From: Verrucomicrobiota bacterium
GTDB taxonomy: Bacteria > Verrucomicrobiota > Verrucomicrobiia > Methylacidiphilales > JBCCWR01
DNA length: 64,000 nt
Assembly (NCBI GenBank): GCA_039192515.1
Contig: JBCCXA010000001.1
Span: 246,954 to 310,953, forward strand
Reading direction: 5' to 3'
Part shown: piece after piece, positions 51,491-61,013 of the stretch
Numbering within the stretch: position 1 is the stretch's first letter
How the letters are laid out: each line of letters opens with the position of its first letter
Made by a program: the position numbers and the translations under genes
The notes under the pieces: generated by a model
What the model saw: the letters and a program-made list of their open reading frames with translations, nothing else
Told to the model about the DNA's origin: nothing
Database searches by the model: none

Positions 51491-54059
51491 CCCAACCGCT
51501 TTCTCCAGAAGATAGTTTTAAGGCCACCCAGCCAATGCGTTCATCACTTGTTACAACGCCTACCGTGCCCAAACGCAATTCTCTCTTTTCTTGGTCATCA
51601 GCTACATCACTCGGAATAGAATAGAGTAATCCACTCTCATTCTTTACCACCACTGCCCAAGGTTCTTTTAGCAAATCATACTCCCATAAGGCATAACCCC
51701 CTAGGCCAGTTGCTAGGATACCTATTAGCCCCAAAATAAAACCTCCAGTGCTAAAATCTTTCTGAATAATCTGGTACTTTTGGATCAACAAGATAGCACA
51801 TCCTATCACGAGGCAAATTACACCCATCCACACGATTAGTTGCCATTCAAAGGGAGAAGCTTTGCCAAATAGCATCCAAAGCCCTTGTTCTCTTAAAACA
51901 TCTCGAACTAGAGGGTCTAAGCGAGCCTCTTTTTCGTTGGCCAATGTTAAATTCCATCTGACATCATCATTGCGGGGATTTAACACCAATGCAGATACCC
52001 AGTGCCCGGTGGCATCTGCCAGCTGGTCTTGCTGATAAAGGCTAAGTCCTAAGTTCTGGCGCGCTACCCAATCCTTTGGTGTCTGGTCCACTAATATTTC
52101 AAACTCACTTGCTGCATCTGCGAACTTGCCCTTCTCATATAGCTTTAATCCTGAAGCAGAGGCATCTACTCGCCCGGAAAGACAAAGACCCATTACCAGT
52201 AGGGGTAACAGATATTTGGGATAAAAAACTCTCCAGAATGGGACCCATGGAAGCTTAACTCGTTGAAGAACTTCATCAGCACGGCGCCCCCATTCGCGAG
52301 ACACGGATTCATTCCTAGCATACAACCCGCTTTCAGCTTCTTGCCAGAGACCTAACCAAATATCTACTTCTCTTTCATAACCCTCTTTTACTAAACCCTC
52401 CTTAAGAACCGACCAAGAGGGCGCGACATATTTCCCTGCCCATAAACGCATAACATCCTCTTGCCACGCTACAAGTCCTTCTCTGACGCCCTGCCCTGAG
52501 CAAACTTTTAATTTCTTAATGTTTGCCTTCAGTCGCTTGAATGCTTCACGCCTTGTTTTACTTTCATCGCGAAGAATCACACGGTGCATCGCTAAATAAA
52601 ACCATCCACAGAAAAGCATTAATATTGGGAGCGCTACAATAAGATAGAACAATCGATCATCAACCGGACCAAAGACCTTGCCGGAACCAATTGCTGGCTG
52701 TGCTGGAAGTAAGTCTGCTGGAGCTAATGATTTTTCTTCCATGCTTAATCCTTTTGGATCGATATCGGCACTCTCACCTCCTTGGCTGGACTTAGGCACG
52801 GAGGCAACTGTTGGAGTCGCAGGTGGTTGGTAATCGCCTTTCTCTACAACAATCTGATCTGGTTTAACTTCTAAAGTTTTATAAAGGTCCATGGTGGGAT
52901 CAAAGTAAACATAGTCCAAAGCAGGTAACTCAATAGTCCCGGCTGCTTCAGTCACAATCACAAAATCCTGAGTCCATGTTCCCTGAAATTGGTTAGTATC
53001 ATCTATCTCTACCTTGTCGTCAGGGCGAATCACACGAACATTAGATGGCAAGCCAGGATTTGGCTTTTGAAATTCTAATGGCCAATTGCCCTTCCCTGTT
53101 AATTCCAGAGTCCATGTAACAGGATCTCCTTCCTTCACATTTTTTGGGAGTACCTTAGATGTCAGCCTAAAGTCTCCGATAGCTCCAGAGAACTTGCCTG
53201 TGTCATCAGGAGGTAAGGGCCTTACTTCCATAGTGATAGGTTCCGTGGGAACACTTACAACATCCTTCACAAAATTTCTGAAGAAATCTCTCCTGCTAGT
53301 CCGTATTTCAACATCTAACTGTGCCCAAGGAAGCTGGTAAACTCCTGTATCAGGAAATAATGCCTCCTTCCCGAAAGTGTATAAACTACGCCTATTGCCC
53401 ACAGCCTGTACTTTGGGCTCTTGCGGCCAGGGATCTGAAATGACACGGTCTTCTTCCCATTGAACATATCCGTAGCGGGAAACGAGATTTTGAACGGCTG
53501 TTAATTCATACTTTAACTCAAAGACCTGTCCCACATAGACAGATTCTGGAGAGGCCACTAGTTCTGCTTGTATAGAACTTTGTTGTTTGCTAGACCTTGC
53601 TTGCCTTTCCGAAACGGTAAACCTAATGGAAGGAACCTTTACAGCTCCCTTATTGGTCATCACTTCTAAATCTGGTAACACATATTCACCTGCCTTGGAG
53701 GCCATGACTGCATAGGAAAGTGTTACATTGTTGACAACCGTCGAAAAATTAACGATTTGCGTTTGTCTACTAACAGATGGAGTATCAGAAATTACTAAAT
53801 GCTCTACGTTGGGCAATGTGGGGGTTCCTTCGGGAGAACACCCATCATAAACTAACTGGAGAATTTCTTTATTCCCACGAACAAACCCGGCATCAGGAAT
53901 TTTCCAGGTAACGGTTTGAGCATCTGCTACCGATAAGCAGGCAATGAAGCTAACCCCCCATAATAATCTTGTGCTTAGAAGCGGCCCGATGAATGTGGAT
54001 GACTGAGTTATGGCTAATGTTAGTTTCTCACATAGCTGGTGCAATAAAACCGTCTTCAT
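51456..54059 (-). CDS. BatD-type protein fused to TPR and SH3-like domains
   Basis: The ATG at 54059 gives a signal-like start (MKTVLLHQLCEKL; hydrophobic LLWGVSFIACLSVADA) and 867 residues. The N-terminal half is BatD (VTWKIPDAGFVRGNKEILQLVYDG; EGDPVTWTLELTGKGNWPLEF; ELPALDYVYFDP), with a membrane helix near 500. After a cytoplasmic stretch, a TPR part follows (LYEKGKFADAASEFEILVDQTPKDWVARQNLGLSLYQQ), then two helices and a bacterial SH3-like end (GTVGVVTSDERIGWVALKLSSGESGWVREKDL). It is the last gene of the Bat operon. Bat proteins support envelope stress tolerance. Confidence 0.82.
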   Translation of the reverse strand: MKTVLLHQLCEKLTLAITQSSTFIGPLLSTRLLWGVSFIACLSVADAQTVTWKIPDAGFVRGNKEILQLVYDGCSPEGTPTLPNVEHLVISDTPSVSRQTQIVNFSTVVNNVTLSYAVMASKAGEYVLPDLEVMTNKGAVKVPSIRFTVSERQARSSKQQSSIQAELVASPESVYVGQVFELKYELTAVQNLVSRYGYVQWEEDRVISDPWPQEPKVQAVGNRRSLYTFGKEALFPDTGVYQLPWAQLDVEIRTSRRDFFRNFVKDVVSVPTEPITMEVRPLPPDDTGKFSGAIGDFRLTSKVLPKNVKEGDPVTWTLELTGKGNWPLEFQKPNPGLPSNVRVIRPDDKVEIDDTNQFQGTWTQDFVIVTEAAGTIELPALDYVYFDPTMDLYKTLEVKPDQIVVEKGDYQPPATPTVASVPKSSQGGESADIDPKGLSMEEKSLAPADLLPAQPAIGSGKVFGPVDDRLFYLIVALPILMLFCGWFYLAMHRVILRDESKTRREAFKRLKANIKKLKVCSGQGVREGLVAWQEDVMRLWAGKYVAPSWSVLKEGLVKEGYEREVDIWLGLWQEAESGLYARNESVSREWGRRADEVLQRVKLPWVPFWRVFYPKYLLPLLVMGLCLSGRVDASASGLKLYEKGKFADAASEFEILVDQTPKDWVARQNLGLSLYQQDQLADATGHWVSALVLNPRNDDVRWNLTLANEKEARLDPLVRDVLREQGLWMLFGKASPFEWQLIVWMGVICLVIGCAILLIQKYQIIQKDFSTGGFILGLIGILATGLGGYALWEYDLLKEPWAVVVKNESGLLYSIPSDVADDQEKRELRLGTVGVVTSDERIGWVALKLSSGESGWVREKDLVYLYQ

Positions 54060-54186
54060 CTCAATACACCAACGCAACATAGCACAATGAGGAGCTATAG
54101 GAATCGTGCCCCTGTGAAGTGCTTTAGGGTGCGCCCCCTGAATGCATTGCTGACTCCTCAAATATTTCATCCAATATGACTCCTTT

Positions 54187-54225
54187 TCATCTCGTTCAGC
54201 TTCTATGGTATCATCCGGGCTTTAT
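54187..54225 (-). repeat. Solo end of the palindromic intergenic repeat
   Basis: CATCTCGTTCAGCTTCTATGGTATCATCCGGGC matches the left-end sequence of copies A and B read in reverse (CATCTCATTCAACTTCTGTTACATCATCCGGG in copy A). The other end is not visible. Confidence 0.55.
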
Positions 54226-54245
54226 AGACTGCTGTTGATTTTTTG

Positions 54246-56186
54246 CTACCAGTCCTTCTTCTTCTTTTGTGCTGGAGACTTGGTCTCTAAACCCTCGCGC
54301 TCATTCATTCTCTGGAACAAAACTGCTGGCTTATCTTTCTGCTGAATGCGATTTAATATCCTTGAAATGTTAGCAGGCAAAATGGGCCTCTGCTCCTTAG
54401 CCTCATTATCCTGGTTAGTTTCATCCCCATCCTGACTTTGAGACATTTGGGGCCGATTCTCTTGTTCATTGCTTTGCTCAGAATTACTTTCATTTTGGGC
54501 CTGGCGCTGCTTGTTTTGCTCCTGCTTTTGCTCTTCATTTCTGGCGCCTTGTTCTTGCGGCTGTTGTTCATCTGGCTCTTCACCATTTTCTTGGTTCCTC
54601 TGCGGTTCAGGATTTTGATTTTGCTGTTGTTCGCCATTGGTTTGGCTCTCTTGATTTTGGTCTTGCTCTTGGTTTTGTTGAGGATCTTGTTGTTGGTTCT
54701 GACTATCATTCGAGCTATCTTCTGATTGATTTTCTTCCTGCTGCTCGGAATTTTGGTCTTTTTGTTGTTGCTCTTGTTCTTGTTGGTTAAGCAGATCACG
54801 TAATTGACTTTCTAATGTATCCCAATCTGCGGCTTTAGAGTCTGTAGAACGACCTTCCGAAACTGCTTTAAGTCCATCCTCTATCACGGCAGGGTTGCCG
54901 CCCTGCATAGCTTGCCCATAGCTTAAAGTAGCTTGTGCCATGTGCGCCCAATCTTTGCCCAATGGCTTATCTTGCTGAAATAGATGGGTGACTGCATGAC
55001 GCAATTGCTCTGAGGCTTGTGCTTGTTGCGGGTCGGCTTGCCTCTCATTTGCTGCGGGTATCAATTGCTCTAAAGGCTGTCCCCCTCCACTCAATTGAGC
55101 AAATCCTATTACAGGCAAGTACCCCAACAACACGACTAAAGTGACAACCTGTAAATCTTTCTCCATTAATTTACGTTTCATTTTCTCGGAGTTGCTTGGA
55201 TACTTGGGAAACTCGAACAACAAGCTCATAAGAAGCAACACAACTCCAGGTGCTAGGAAGTATTGAAATCTCTCTATCATACTGGCAGTTCTTTTTTCTT
55301 CAGCAGCAAATTTTTTTCCTTTAGCGATGAGTGCTTTCACCTCATCATGAATATCCACCCATCGATCAGCTCTTTTGTAAATGCCACCAGATTCTTCTGC
55401 CATATCCATTAATACCCTTTCCTCTAATTTAGATAAGATGACTTGTCCGCTTTCATCCTTTTGGACGCCACCATCTTCCAAATGAATCACCCCTCCTTTT
55501 AATGTGCCTATGCCTAACGTAATGATACGAATGCCGTAGTATTTGATAGTCTCCATCACTGAGGCCCAGTCATCGCTTAGATTTTCACCATCGCTTAAGA
55601 CAATAAGGTAGCGATCAGCGGGCACATCCACACTAAAGCCGCGCGTTGCTTCCATTAGCATCGCTTCATAATCCGTTCCCCCCTCCGGCAAGAAACTGGG
55701 AGAGAGGGTGGGTACTATTTCTCTGAGGATTTCATAATCACCACTTAGGGGGCTTTGAACGAAGGCCGTTCCAGCAAAAACGAGTAAGCCGACTCGCTCA
55801 CCTTGCAGAGCTCCAAATAGTTCCTGAACCATCAGCTTCGCTCTATCTAAGCGGCTTGGCGTGACATCCTGAGCTAGCATACTTTTTGACAAGTCCATGG
55901 CAATCATGACATCGCGCGCAGGCTGGTAGGAAATTTGCTCTTCCTCGCCCCACTTGGGCCTGGCCAAAGCCAGCACAAGTAAGATCAGGCCCAGGCACAT
56001 CAGAAAATAGTAACGCTGGAGAGACCTTCGCTTACCTACTTTTTTCCTGGCGGATCCTACTACCGCATGTTCTATATTTTGCCAACGCTTGACTTGTTCT
56101 TTTACTCTGACCAACCATATAAAAATGGCAAAGAAGAATAAAATGAAAGGGACGCCCACTAAAGCCCATGGATACTCAAATTCCAT
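54246..56186 (-). CDS. BatB-BatC fusion: VWA-domain protein with Gln-rich tail
   Basis: A 646-residue protein. TMs are at about 10-28 and 58-78. A VWA domain has the MIDAS motif MIAMDLSKSMLAQD (about 92-105) and LIVLSDGENLS, then a third TM (ending near 325). The second half begins with another hydrophobic helix (about 345-362). A TPR-like segment (AHMAQATLSYGQAMQGGNPAVIEDGLKAV) leads to a very Gln/Asn/Glu-rich tail (about 465-600), as in BatC. The BatB and BatC functions are thus one polypeptide. Confidence 0.84.
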   Translation of the reverse strand: MEFEYPWALVGVPFILFFFAIFIWLVRVKEQVKRWQNIEHAVVGSARKKVGKRRSLQRYYFLMCLGLILLVLALARPKWGEEEQISYQPARDVMIAMDLSKSMLAQDVTPSRLDRAKLMVQELFGALQGERVGLLVFAGTAFVQSPLSGDYEILREIVPTLSPSFLPEGGTDYEAMLMEATRGFSVDVPADRYLIVLSDGENLSDDWASVMETIKYYGIRIITLGIGTLKGGVIHLEDGGVQKDESGQVILSKLEERVLMDMAEESGGIYKRADRWVDIHDEVKALIAKGKKFAAEEKRTASMIERFQYFLAPGVVLLLMSLLFEFPKYPSNSEKMKRKLMEKDLQVVTLVVLLGYLPVIGFAQLSGGGQPLEQLIPAANERQADPQQAQASEQLRHAVTHLFQQDKPLGKDWAHMAQATLSYGQAMQGGNPAVIEDGLKAVSEGRSTDSKAADWDTLESQLRDLLNQQEQEQQQKDQNSEQQEENQSEDSSNDSQNQQQDPQQNQEQDQNQESQTNGEQQQNQNPEPQRNQENGEEPDEQQPQEQGARNEEQKQEQNKQRQAQNESNSEQSNEQENRPQMSQSQDGDETNQDNEAKEQRPILPANISRILNRIQQKDKPAVLFQRMNEREGLETKSPAQKKKKDW

Positions 56187-57222
56187 TTATTGCCCTTCTA
56201 GTATGATTGGAAATGAGACTGATGGAAGTAAAGGTCAGTAAACTCATAAGTGCTAGTATAGCGCCAGGCACGGCAAACCAATAATAGTGCTCCTGCTTCT
56301 TCAAACGTGTTTGCTTTTCAAACTCAATCTTTTGAGATTTATCAATTGCAGCAAAAGCTCGCTCCGTAGCATTTGTATCTCGCGCTCTAAAATACTGCCC
56401 TCCCGTTTCCTTTGCGATCATTTTTAAGGTTTTTTCATCCAAAGGGAAACGTCTTCTTTCCGTTCCAATTCTCTGTCCACTGTTAGGATCAAAGGCAGGA
56501 AAAGGAACCACTCCTTGGGTGCCTACGCCTATCGTATAGACAGGTATCCCCATATCTTTAGCTACCTTGGCAGAATCCTCGGGTTTCAAAGCGCCTATAG
56601 TCTGTGCGCCATCAGTAAGTAATACCGCAAAAGCACCAATACGTTCTGCACTATCATCTCGTCTGCTTAATTCTAGCCTGCTAAGCGCCAGTGCCAATCC
56701 ATCTCCAATGGCAGTTCCTTGTTCTACTAGATCTGTCTCTAGCCTATCCGCCTGCTTCTTTAGCCAGTTACGATCAAAGGTTAGAGGCGCCATAGTATAA
56801 GCCCTGCCTCCAAATACTACCAAACCGATACGGTCTCCTTTCCGCTCACGGATAAATTTTTGAATAATCGGCCTGACGGCATTCAACCTGTTAAGTCGAA
56901 CCCCTCCCTTTTGAAAATCTTCTGCTAACATACTGGGAGAAAGGTCAATCGCCAGAACAATATCATAACCCTCCTGTTTGACCTCGACTTTCTCTTCCAC
57001 CTTTTGAGGACGTGCTAAGGCCAATACACAAAAAACAATAGCCATATAAATTAAGGCAACTGGCAGACGCGTTTGTTTCATCCAGCTTGGTTTATGCCAT
57101 TCTGCGGAGCTGGGAATGATCAGTACTTCAGAGCCACCGCGCGACCTCAGCCACCAAATCAAAGGTAACAGCAGAAGTAATCCAAACCACTCAGGGTTTC
57201 CAAATATCCAGTTATTTATCAT
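56176..57222 (-). CDS. BatA-type VWA-domain protein
   Basis: A 348-residue inner-membrane protein: a membrane helix (about 10-25), a second at about 55-72, then a VWA domain with MIDAS DIVLAIDLSPSMLAED and FAVLLTDGAQTIGA, and a final membrane helix (about 317-340). It overlaps the BatB-C gene by 11 bp. BatA and BatB are paired in Bat operons of Bacteroidetes and spirochetes. No proven biochemical activity is known. Confidence 0.87.
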   Translation of the reverse strand: MINNWIFGNPEWFGLLLLLPLIWWLRSRGGSEVLIIPSSAEWHKPSWMKQTRLPVALIYMAIVFCVLALARPQKVEEKVEVKQEGYDIVLAIDLSPSMLAEDFQKGGVRLNRLNAVRPIIQKFIRERKGDRIGLVVFGGRAYTMAPLTFDRNWLKKQADRLETDLVEQGTAIGDGLALALSRLELSRRDDSAERIGAFAVLLTDGAQTIGALKPEDSAKVAKDMGIPVYTIGVGTQGVVPFPAFDPNSGQRIGTERRRFPLDEKTLKMIAKETGGQYFRARDTNATERAFAAIDKSQKIEFEKQTRLKKQEHYYWFAVPGAILALMSLLTFTSISLISNHTRRAINGI

Positions 57223-57245
57223 TTAAGCGCCCCCTACAATCCATT

Positions 57246-58160
57246 CTAATGGGTAATTAGTTTCATCCTAGCTCGGAAAAAATTCAACATGGCCTCTAGT
57301 ACAGACTCTTCGGTTAATACCGCGCATCTGCTAAGTGGATCAGGAAACAATTCTTTGAAAAAATTCTCTCTATGTTGGCACCAAGCGGCGTGTTCGGCTC
57401 GGTTCTCATTATCTTCCGTATCTAAATAAACTAGTTCAGCAGACAAGGGATCATAGGCAGTTACAGTCCCAACATGCGGCAACTCTCTCTCCCAGGGATC
57501 ATCGACTCGGAACCCTAACAATTGAAAGCGCTGCTTCAGAATCTGCCAGCCTTCTGGGTTACCTTTTGGAGTAAAATCCGAGAGCCAGAGTAATAGGGTA
57601 TGTTTAGGAAGGGTATGAGAAAGCTCTTTCCAGGGAACTTGAAGGCTGGGTGATTCGTGGAAGAGTTTGGGCTTCGTTCCAGCCATTAATCCCGCCATTG
57701 CATGCATAATAGCTCTTCGCCCCCGAACGGGCTCGCGCATGGAATACCCTTCAGGAGTGGCATGCACAATCCCAAGCCTATCACGATTAGCTGCACACAG
57801 AAGACCCAGTAATCCCGCAATCTCCAGAAGTGCTTCACGCTTCGTCTTACCCCCTGAGCCAAATTGCAAAGAAACCGCGTCTTCTATTACCAAGACCATA
57901 GTCATCTCTCGCTCTTCGATGTACTTTTTACGGTATGGTTCTCCTAAGCGAGCGGTTACGTTCCAATCAATATCGCGGACATCGTCGCCCCACTCATAGC
58001 GAACCACCTGGTCAAACTCACGCCCTCTGCCCCTAAATGCAGAGCGATAGTCGCCTCCCAAGACGGAATCAGCAGAGTCCCTAACACGCCATTCTAACTT
58101 TCTTAATAAAGCAAGCGCGTCATGCTTTTTTTCGATATCTTCACTCATAGAAATAGCCAT
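57246..58160 (-). CDS. DUF58-domain protein
   Basis: A 304-residue protein. The DUF58 signature is SVLGGDYRSAFRGRGREFDQVVRYEWGDDVRDIDWNVTARLGEPYRKKYIEERE (about residues 34-88), followed by a VWA-like fold. It starts the Bat operon, 23 bp before batA. A MoxR-type AAA+ ATPase normally precedes it, and none is found here. The protein has no membrane segment and is probably cytoplasmic. The start could be at residue 5 (MSEDIEKK). Confidence 0.87.
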   Translation of the reverse strand: MAISMSEDIEKKHDALALLRKLEWRVRDSADSVLGGDYRSAFRGRGREFDQVVRYEWGDDVRDIDWNVTARLGEPYRKKYIEEREMTMVLVIEDAVSLQFGSGGKTKREALLEIAGLLGLLCAANRDRLGIVHATPEGYSMREPVRGRRAIMHAMAGLMAGTKPKLFHESPSLQVPWKELSHTLPKHTLLLWLSDFTPKGNPEGWQILKQRFQLLGFRVDDPWERELPHVGTVTAYDPLSAELVYLDTEDNENRAEHAAWCQHRENFFKELFPDPLSRCAVLTEESVLEAMLNFFRARMKLITH

Positions 58161-58394
58161 CTAAGGTATCTATAACTGTGTAGACGAATCAAGCCCTCAT
58201 CTTAATCAACCCGATTTTGGCTTTAGAGCTCTTATCAAGAGGAATTAAATACCTCTAAAAAGCTCTTCCTTTTGATGCAAATGGTCAATGCTTACAGTTC
58301 GCGGTCTTTCCTTCCTCTTCTGCGATGCAAGAGTTTCCCAATACTTTTTCCAATCAAAATGGGATCGATTTAATATTTAACAAATTGGATTGTT

Positions 58395-58772
58395 ATGAAT
58401 ATGCAGAGATACAGATCTTTTGAAGCTGCTCGAGGCTATATCGGGTTGGGAATGCTTCAAGAAGCTAGCGAAGAGCTCTATGAAATTCCGGTAGAGGAAA
58501 GAAAAAACCTCTCCTTTATCAAGCTAGAGATTGAGCTTCTTTTGGCGCAAGGCGTTCTGGATCAGGCAGATACACTCCTTTCGGCAATATCTGACACCTG
58601 CAAAAGAGACCCTGAATGGCAATATCTGAGAGCGAGGTTCTTTGCCCGTTCATCGAATTTTCCAGAGGCAAATCGCCATCTGATGAAGGCTATCATGCTT
58701 GATAATGAGCCTTCCGCACAGATCCTAAATCACCCCGATCTCGATGTAATCTGGACTTGGAGCACGAACTGA
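58395..58772 (+). CDS. Small TPR-type protein
   Basis: A 125-residue helical protein. Paired helices are EAARGYIGLGMLQEASEELYEIP, IKLEIELLLAQGVLDQADTLLSAIS, and WQYLRARFFARSSNFPEANRHLMKAIMLD. These fit three TPR-like repeats with G/A/P at TPR positions. It ends in a Trp-rich tail (IWTWSTN). It is divergent from the Bat operon by 234 bp. Its partner is unknown; TPR proteins usually act as adaptors. Confidence 0.68.
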   Translation: MNMQRYRSFEAARGYIGLGMLQEASEELYEIPVEERKNLSFIKLEIELLLAQGVLDQADTLLSAISDTCKRDPEWQYLRARFFARSSNFPEANRHLMKAIMLDNEPSAQILNHPDLDVIWTWSTN

Positions 58773-58826
58773 CCTGTCAAAAATCACTGGGTGTCATGGG
58801 AAACATCTGAGTTTCATGCAAACGTA

Positions 58827-60110
58827 TTATGATTCTATAGTCTTTAGTTTGAGTTTTGAAAGCAGAAGAAAGCCCATGATAAAAAATAATGAGTTCCAGA
58901 AAACCGCCCAACGAAAACCTATAAAATCAGCCAAGGCTCCCATAGAAAGATACCCAATGATTGCTGCGAGTTTTCCAAACAGGCCCCAATATCCAAACAC
59001 CTGTCCTTCATCACCTTTTGGACTCATCAAAGAGACAACCGCGCGGCTACCCGCTTGAGTTGAGCCCACAACGAAGCCAGCAAAGTTTCCTACCACAAAA
59101 AAATGCCACTTCTCTATACTTGCGAAAGCTCCAAAACAAACACCTACCCATATCAACAAGGAAATCATCAACATGGTTTTTGAGCCAAATTGGTCCTGAA
59201 AAAAACCAAAGGCAAAAGCACCTAATGCGCTACTGAGTTGTAAACTTGCGAATAACATAAGGTTTTCTTCAGTATTGAAGCCTAGGACTTGGGTGGCAAA
59301 AACTGCAGCGAAGGCAAAGATGGCTGACAAGCCAGACATATAAATGGCATAACAGGATAGAAAGTAGCTTAATTCCCTGTGCTTCTCTAACTGCCGAGAC
59401 GTGTGTATGATCTCTCTCCAAGCAGCATTCCACGCCCTTGTTAAAGTCACACCTTTTGCTGGTAGTTTCCTTTCTTTCAATAGTAAAAAAGTTGGTAGGG
59501 AGGAAGCGGCAAAAAAACATGCTGTTAAGACACATAGATAAGGAACTGCCTCAGACTCTCGCCCACTATAGAAATTTAGAATAATAATTCCCATAACCAG
59601 ACTAAATAACCCACCACAATATCCAAAGCTCCATCCATAACCTGAAATTTTCCCCACATTCCCTTTGTGACTGATTTCAGGCAAAAAACTTGCACAAAAA
59701 TTCTCACCCATCGAGAAACCAAAATTGGCTCCAATAACCAAACACATCACCCATAAAATGCGCCCTTCCACTGAGGTAGCAAGAAGGGCTGTAAAAAAGC
59801 AGCAGATGATAGCAGAAAATAATAGGAACCTCTTTTTCTGAGCAGTTAGGTCTGCTACCGTCCCTAGCCAAGGAGAAAGCAAAACGACCAAAACCTGGGA
59901 TAGAATAAGTGCTGTCGCCCATAGAGTATTGGCAAACTCATTTCCCTTACACACAACTCCCACAAAATACGGGGCAAACGCCACGGTAATAATGATTGTG
60001 GTAAATGCGGAGTTCGCAAAATCAAAGCAACACCAGCCAAAAAGCTCCGACTTTTTTACCTTTGCAAAAGATTTATGCGGAGATTGCTCTGGTTCTGTGG
60101 CAGCACTCAA
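58827..60110 (-). CDS. UMF1/Atg22-type MFS transporter
   Basis: A 427-residue protein with about 12 membrane segments. The N-terminus KKSELFGWCCFDFANSAFTTIIITVAFAPYFVG is characteristic of the UMF1 family, as are SPWLGTVADLTAQKKRFLLFSA and ISGYGWSFGYCGGLFSLV. Family members are thought to export small metabolites, possibly amino acids; the substrate here is unknown. Its 5' end is followed by a 183-bp gap to the DUF3817 gene. Confidence 0.85.
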   Translation of the reverse strand: MSAATEPEQSPHKSFAKVKKSELFGWCCFDFANSAFTTIIITVAFAPYFVGVVCKGNEFANTLWATALILSQVLVVLLSPWLGTVADLTAQKKRFLLFSAIICCFFTALLATSVEGRILWVMCLVIGANFGFSMGENFCASFLPEISHKGNVGKISGYGWSFGYCGGLFSLVMGIIILNFYSGRESEAVPYLCVLTACFFAASSLPTFLLLKERKLPAKGVTLTRAWNAAWREIIHTSRQLEKHRELSYFLSCYAIYMSGLSAIFAFAAVFATQVLGFNTEENLMLFASLQLSSALGAFAFGFFQDQFGSKTMLMISLLIWVGVCFGAFASIEKWHFFVVGNFAGFVVGSTQAGSRAVVSLMSPKGDEGQVFGYWGLFGKLAAIIGYLSMGALADFIGFRWAVFWNSLFFIMGFLLLSKLKLKTIES

Positions 60111-60293
60111 GCATGCAGAATAATCTCAGTGCATCAGAGGGTAAAGCCTCTTCATCAAATCAATTCACTGGCAGTTGTCTGATCTACACGACCAAGAAGG
60201 CTAGATGCTCAAGACACTAGAGATCTTCTTTCCAATCCCTACTACGTGCCTTCTCCACTCTTGAGTATTCTCTTTAACTAGCGGCTTAGTGCA

Positions 60294-60608
60294 TCAAGAA
60301 AGCGCCTTAAGTTCTTTGTCGACTACAAATGGTCCAAAGGGAATCACCGCGGCTACCATAATCTTAAAGGACAATTTATATGTAATGGGTACCTGCTTGA
60401 TGGCAATCAAGGCTAGCAATACCAATAAAACAAAAAGTCCACCGTGAATGCGGCCGGGCCAACTAACAGCATCTGGCATCCCCCAGATATACTTGAGTGG
60501 CATCGCAATAAAAAAAAGAACCAGGGTGGAACAACCTTCAATAAAACCAACCACTCTTAGAGTCTTGAGGAATTTTGCATTTTGAATCTTGCTTTTAGTC
60601 TCATGCAT
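60294..60608 (-). CDS. DUF3817 small membrane protein
   Basis: The ATG at 60608 gives 104 residues, the usual size of the family; an upstream ATG at 60671 is less likely. The block LKTLRVVGFIEGCSTLVLFFIAMPLKYIWGMPDAVSWPGRIHGGLFVLLVLLAL is the DUF3817 signature (F-EG-S---L; P----G--HG). Three membrane segments are present. Its function is unknown. It lies on the same strand as the UMF1 transporter but 183 bp upstream of it. Confidence 0.8.
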   Translation of the reverse strand: MHETKSKIQNAKFLKTLRVVGFIEGCSTLVLFFIAMPLKYIWGMPDAVSWPGRIHGGLFVLLVLLALIAIKQVPITYKLSFKIMVAAVIPFGPFVVDKELKALS

Positions 60609-60671
60609 ATCATTTGTATCCCTTTGGCCTTTGTTAGCGGTTAGGTATCGGAGATTAATCTTAGGATACAT

Positions 60672-61013
60672 CTGCGTAAAGCCTCTTTAATGACCTGTGC
60701 CCTATTCTTAAAATCCGAGTGGGTATATACAGCTTGCTGTTAGATCCTTTTCAAAACATCTAACCCAAAATACTTTTCTTAGGAGTTTAAGTGCTTAGGG
60801 GATGCCGAATGTCCCGTCGACGAATCTAAAGGATGTTTCAAAGAAAACTTCTTCATTGGCTCGGTCGCGTTTTTGCTTGGCATGGAAGCTCGAAAGGCGA
60901 CCTGTCTAAAGATCAAATCAAAACAAACTCTTGATTTAAAAAAAGTTTCTCATCATCATTCTAGTTCTAGGTATCTTCACAATTAGGCAAAATCAAATCA
61001 CTAGGAAACACAT
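60672..61013. other. Intergenic region upstream of the imelysin-like gene
   Basis: 342 bases without a supported gene. GTTAGAT and ATCTAAC (60739-60765) form a 7-bp inverted repeat with a 12-base spacer. Only a weak AGGAAA ribosome site precedes the ATG at 61014. Confidence 0.4.

Noticed and set aside
54353..54799. Alternative frames over the BatB-BatC Gln-rich tail, on both strands
   Set aside because: The repeated CAG/CAA-like codons open all frames; the products are low-complexity Lys/Asn or Leu/Ile runs with no domain.
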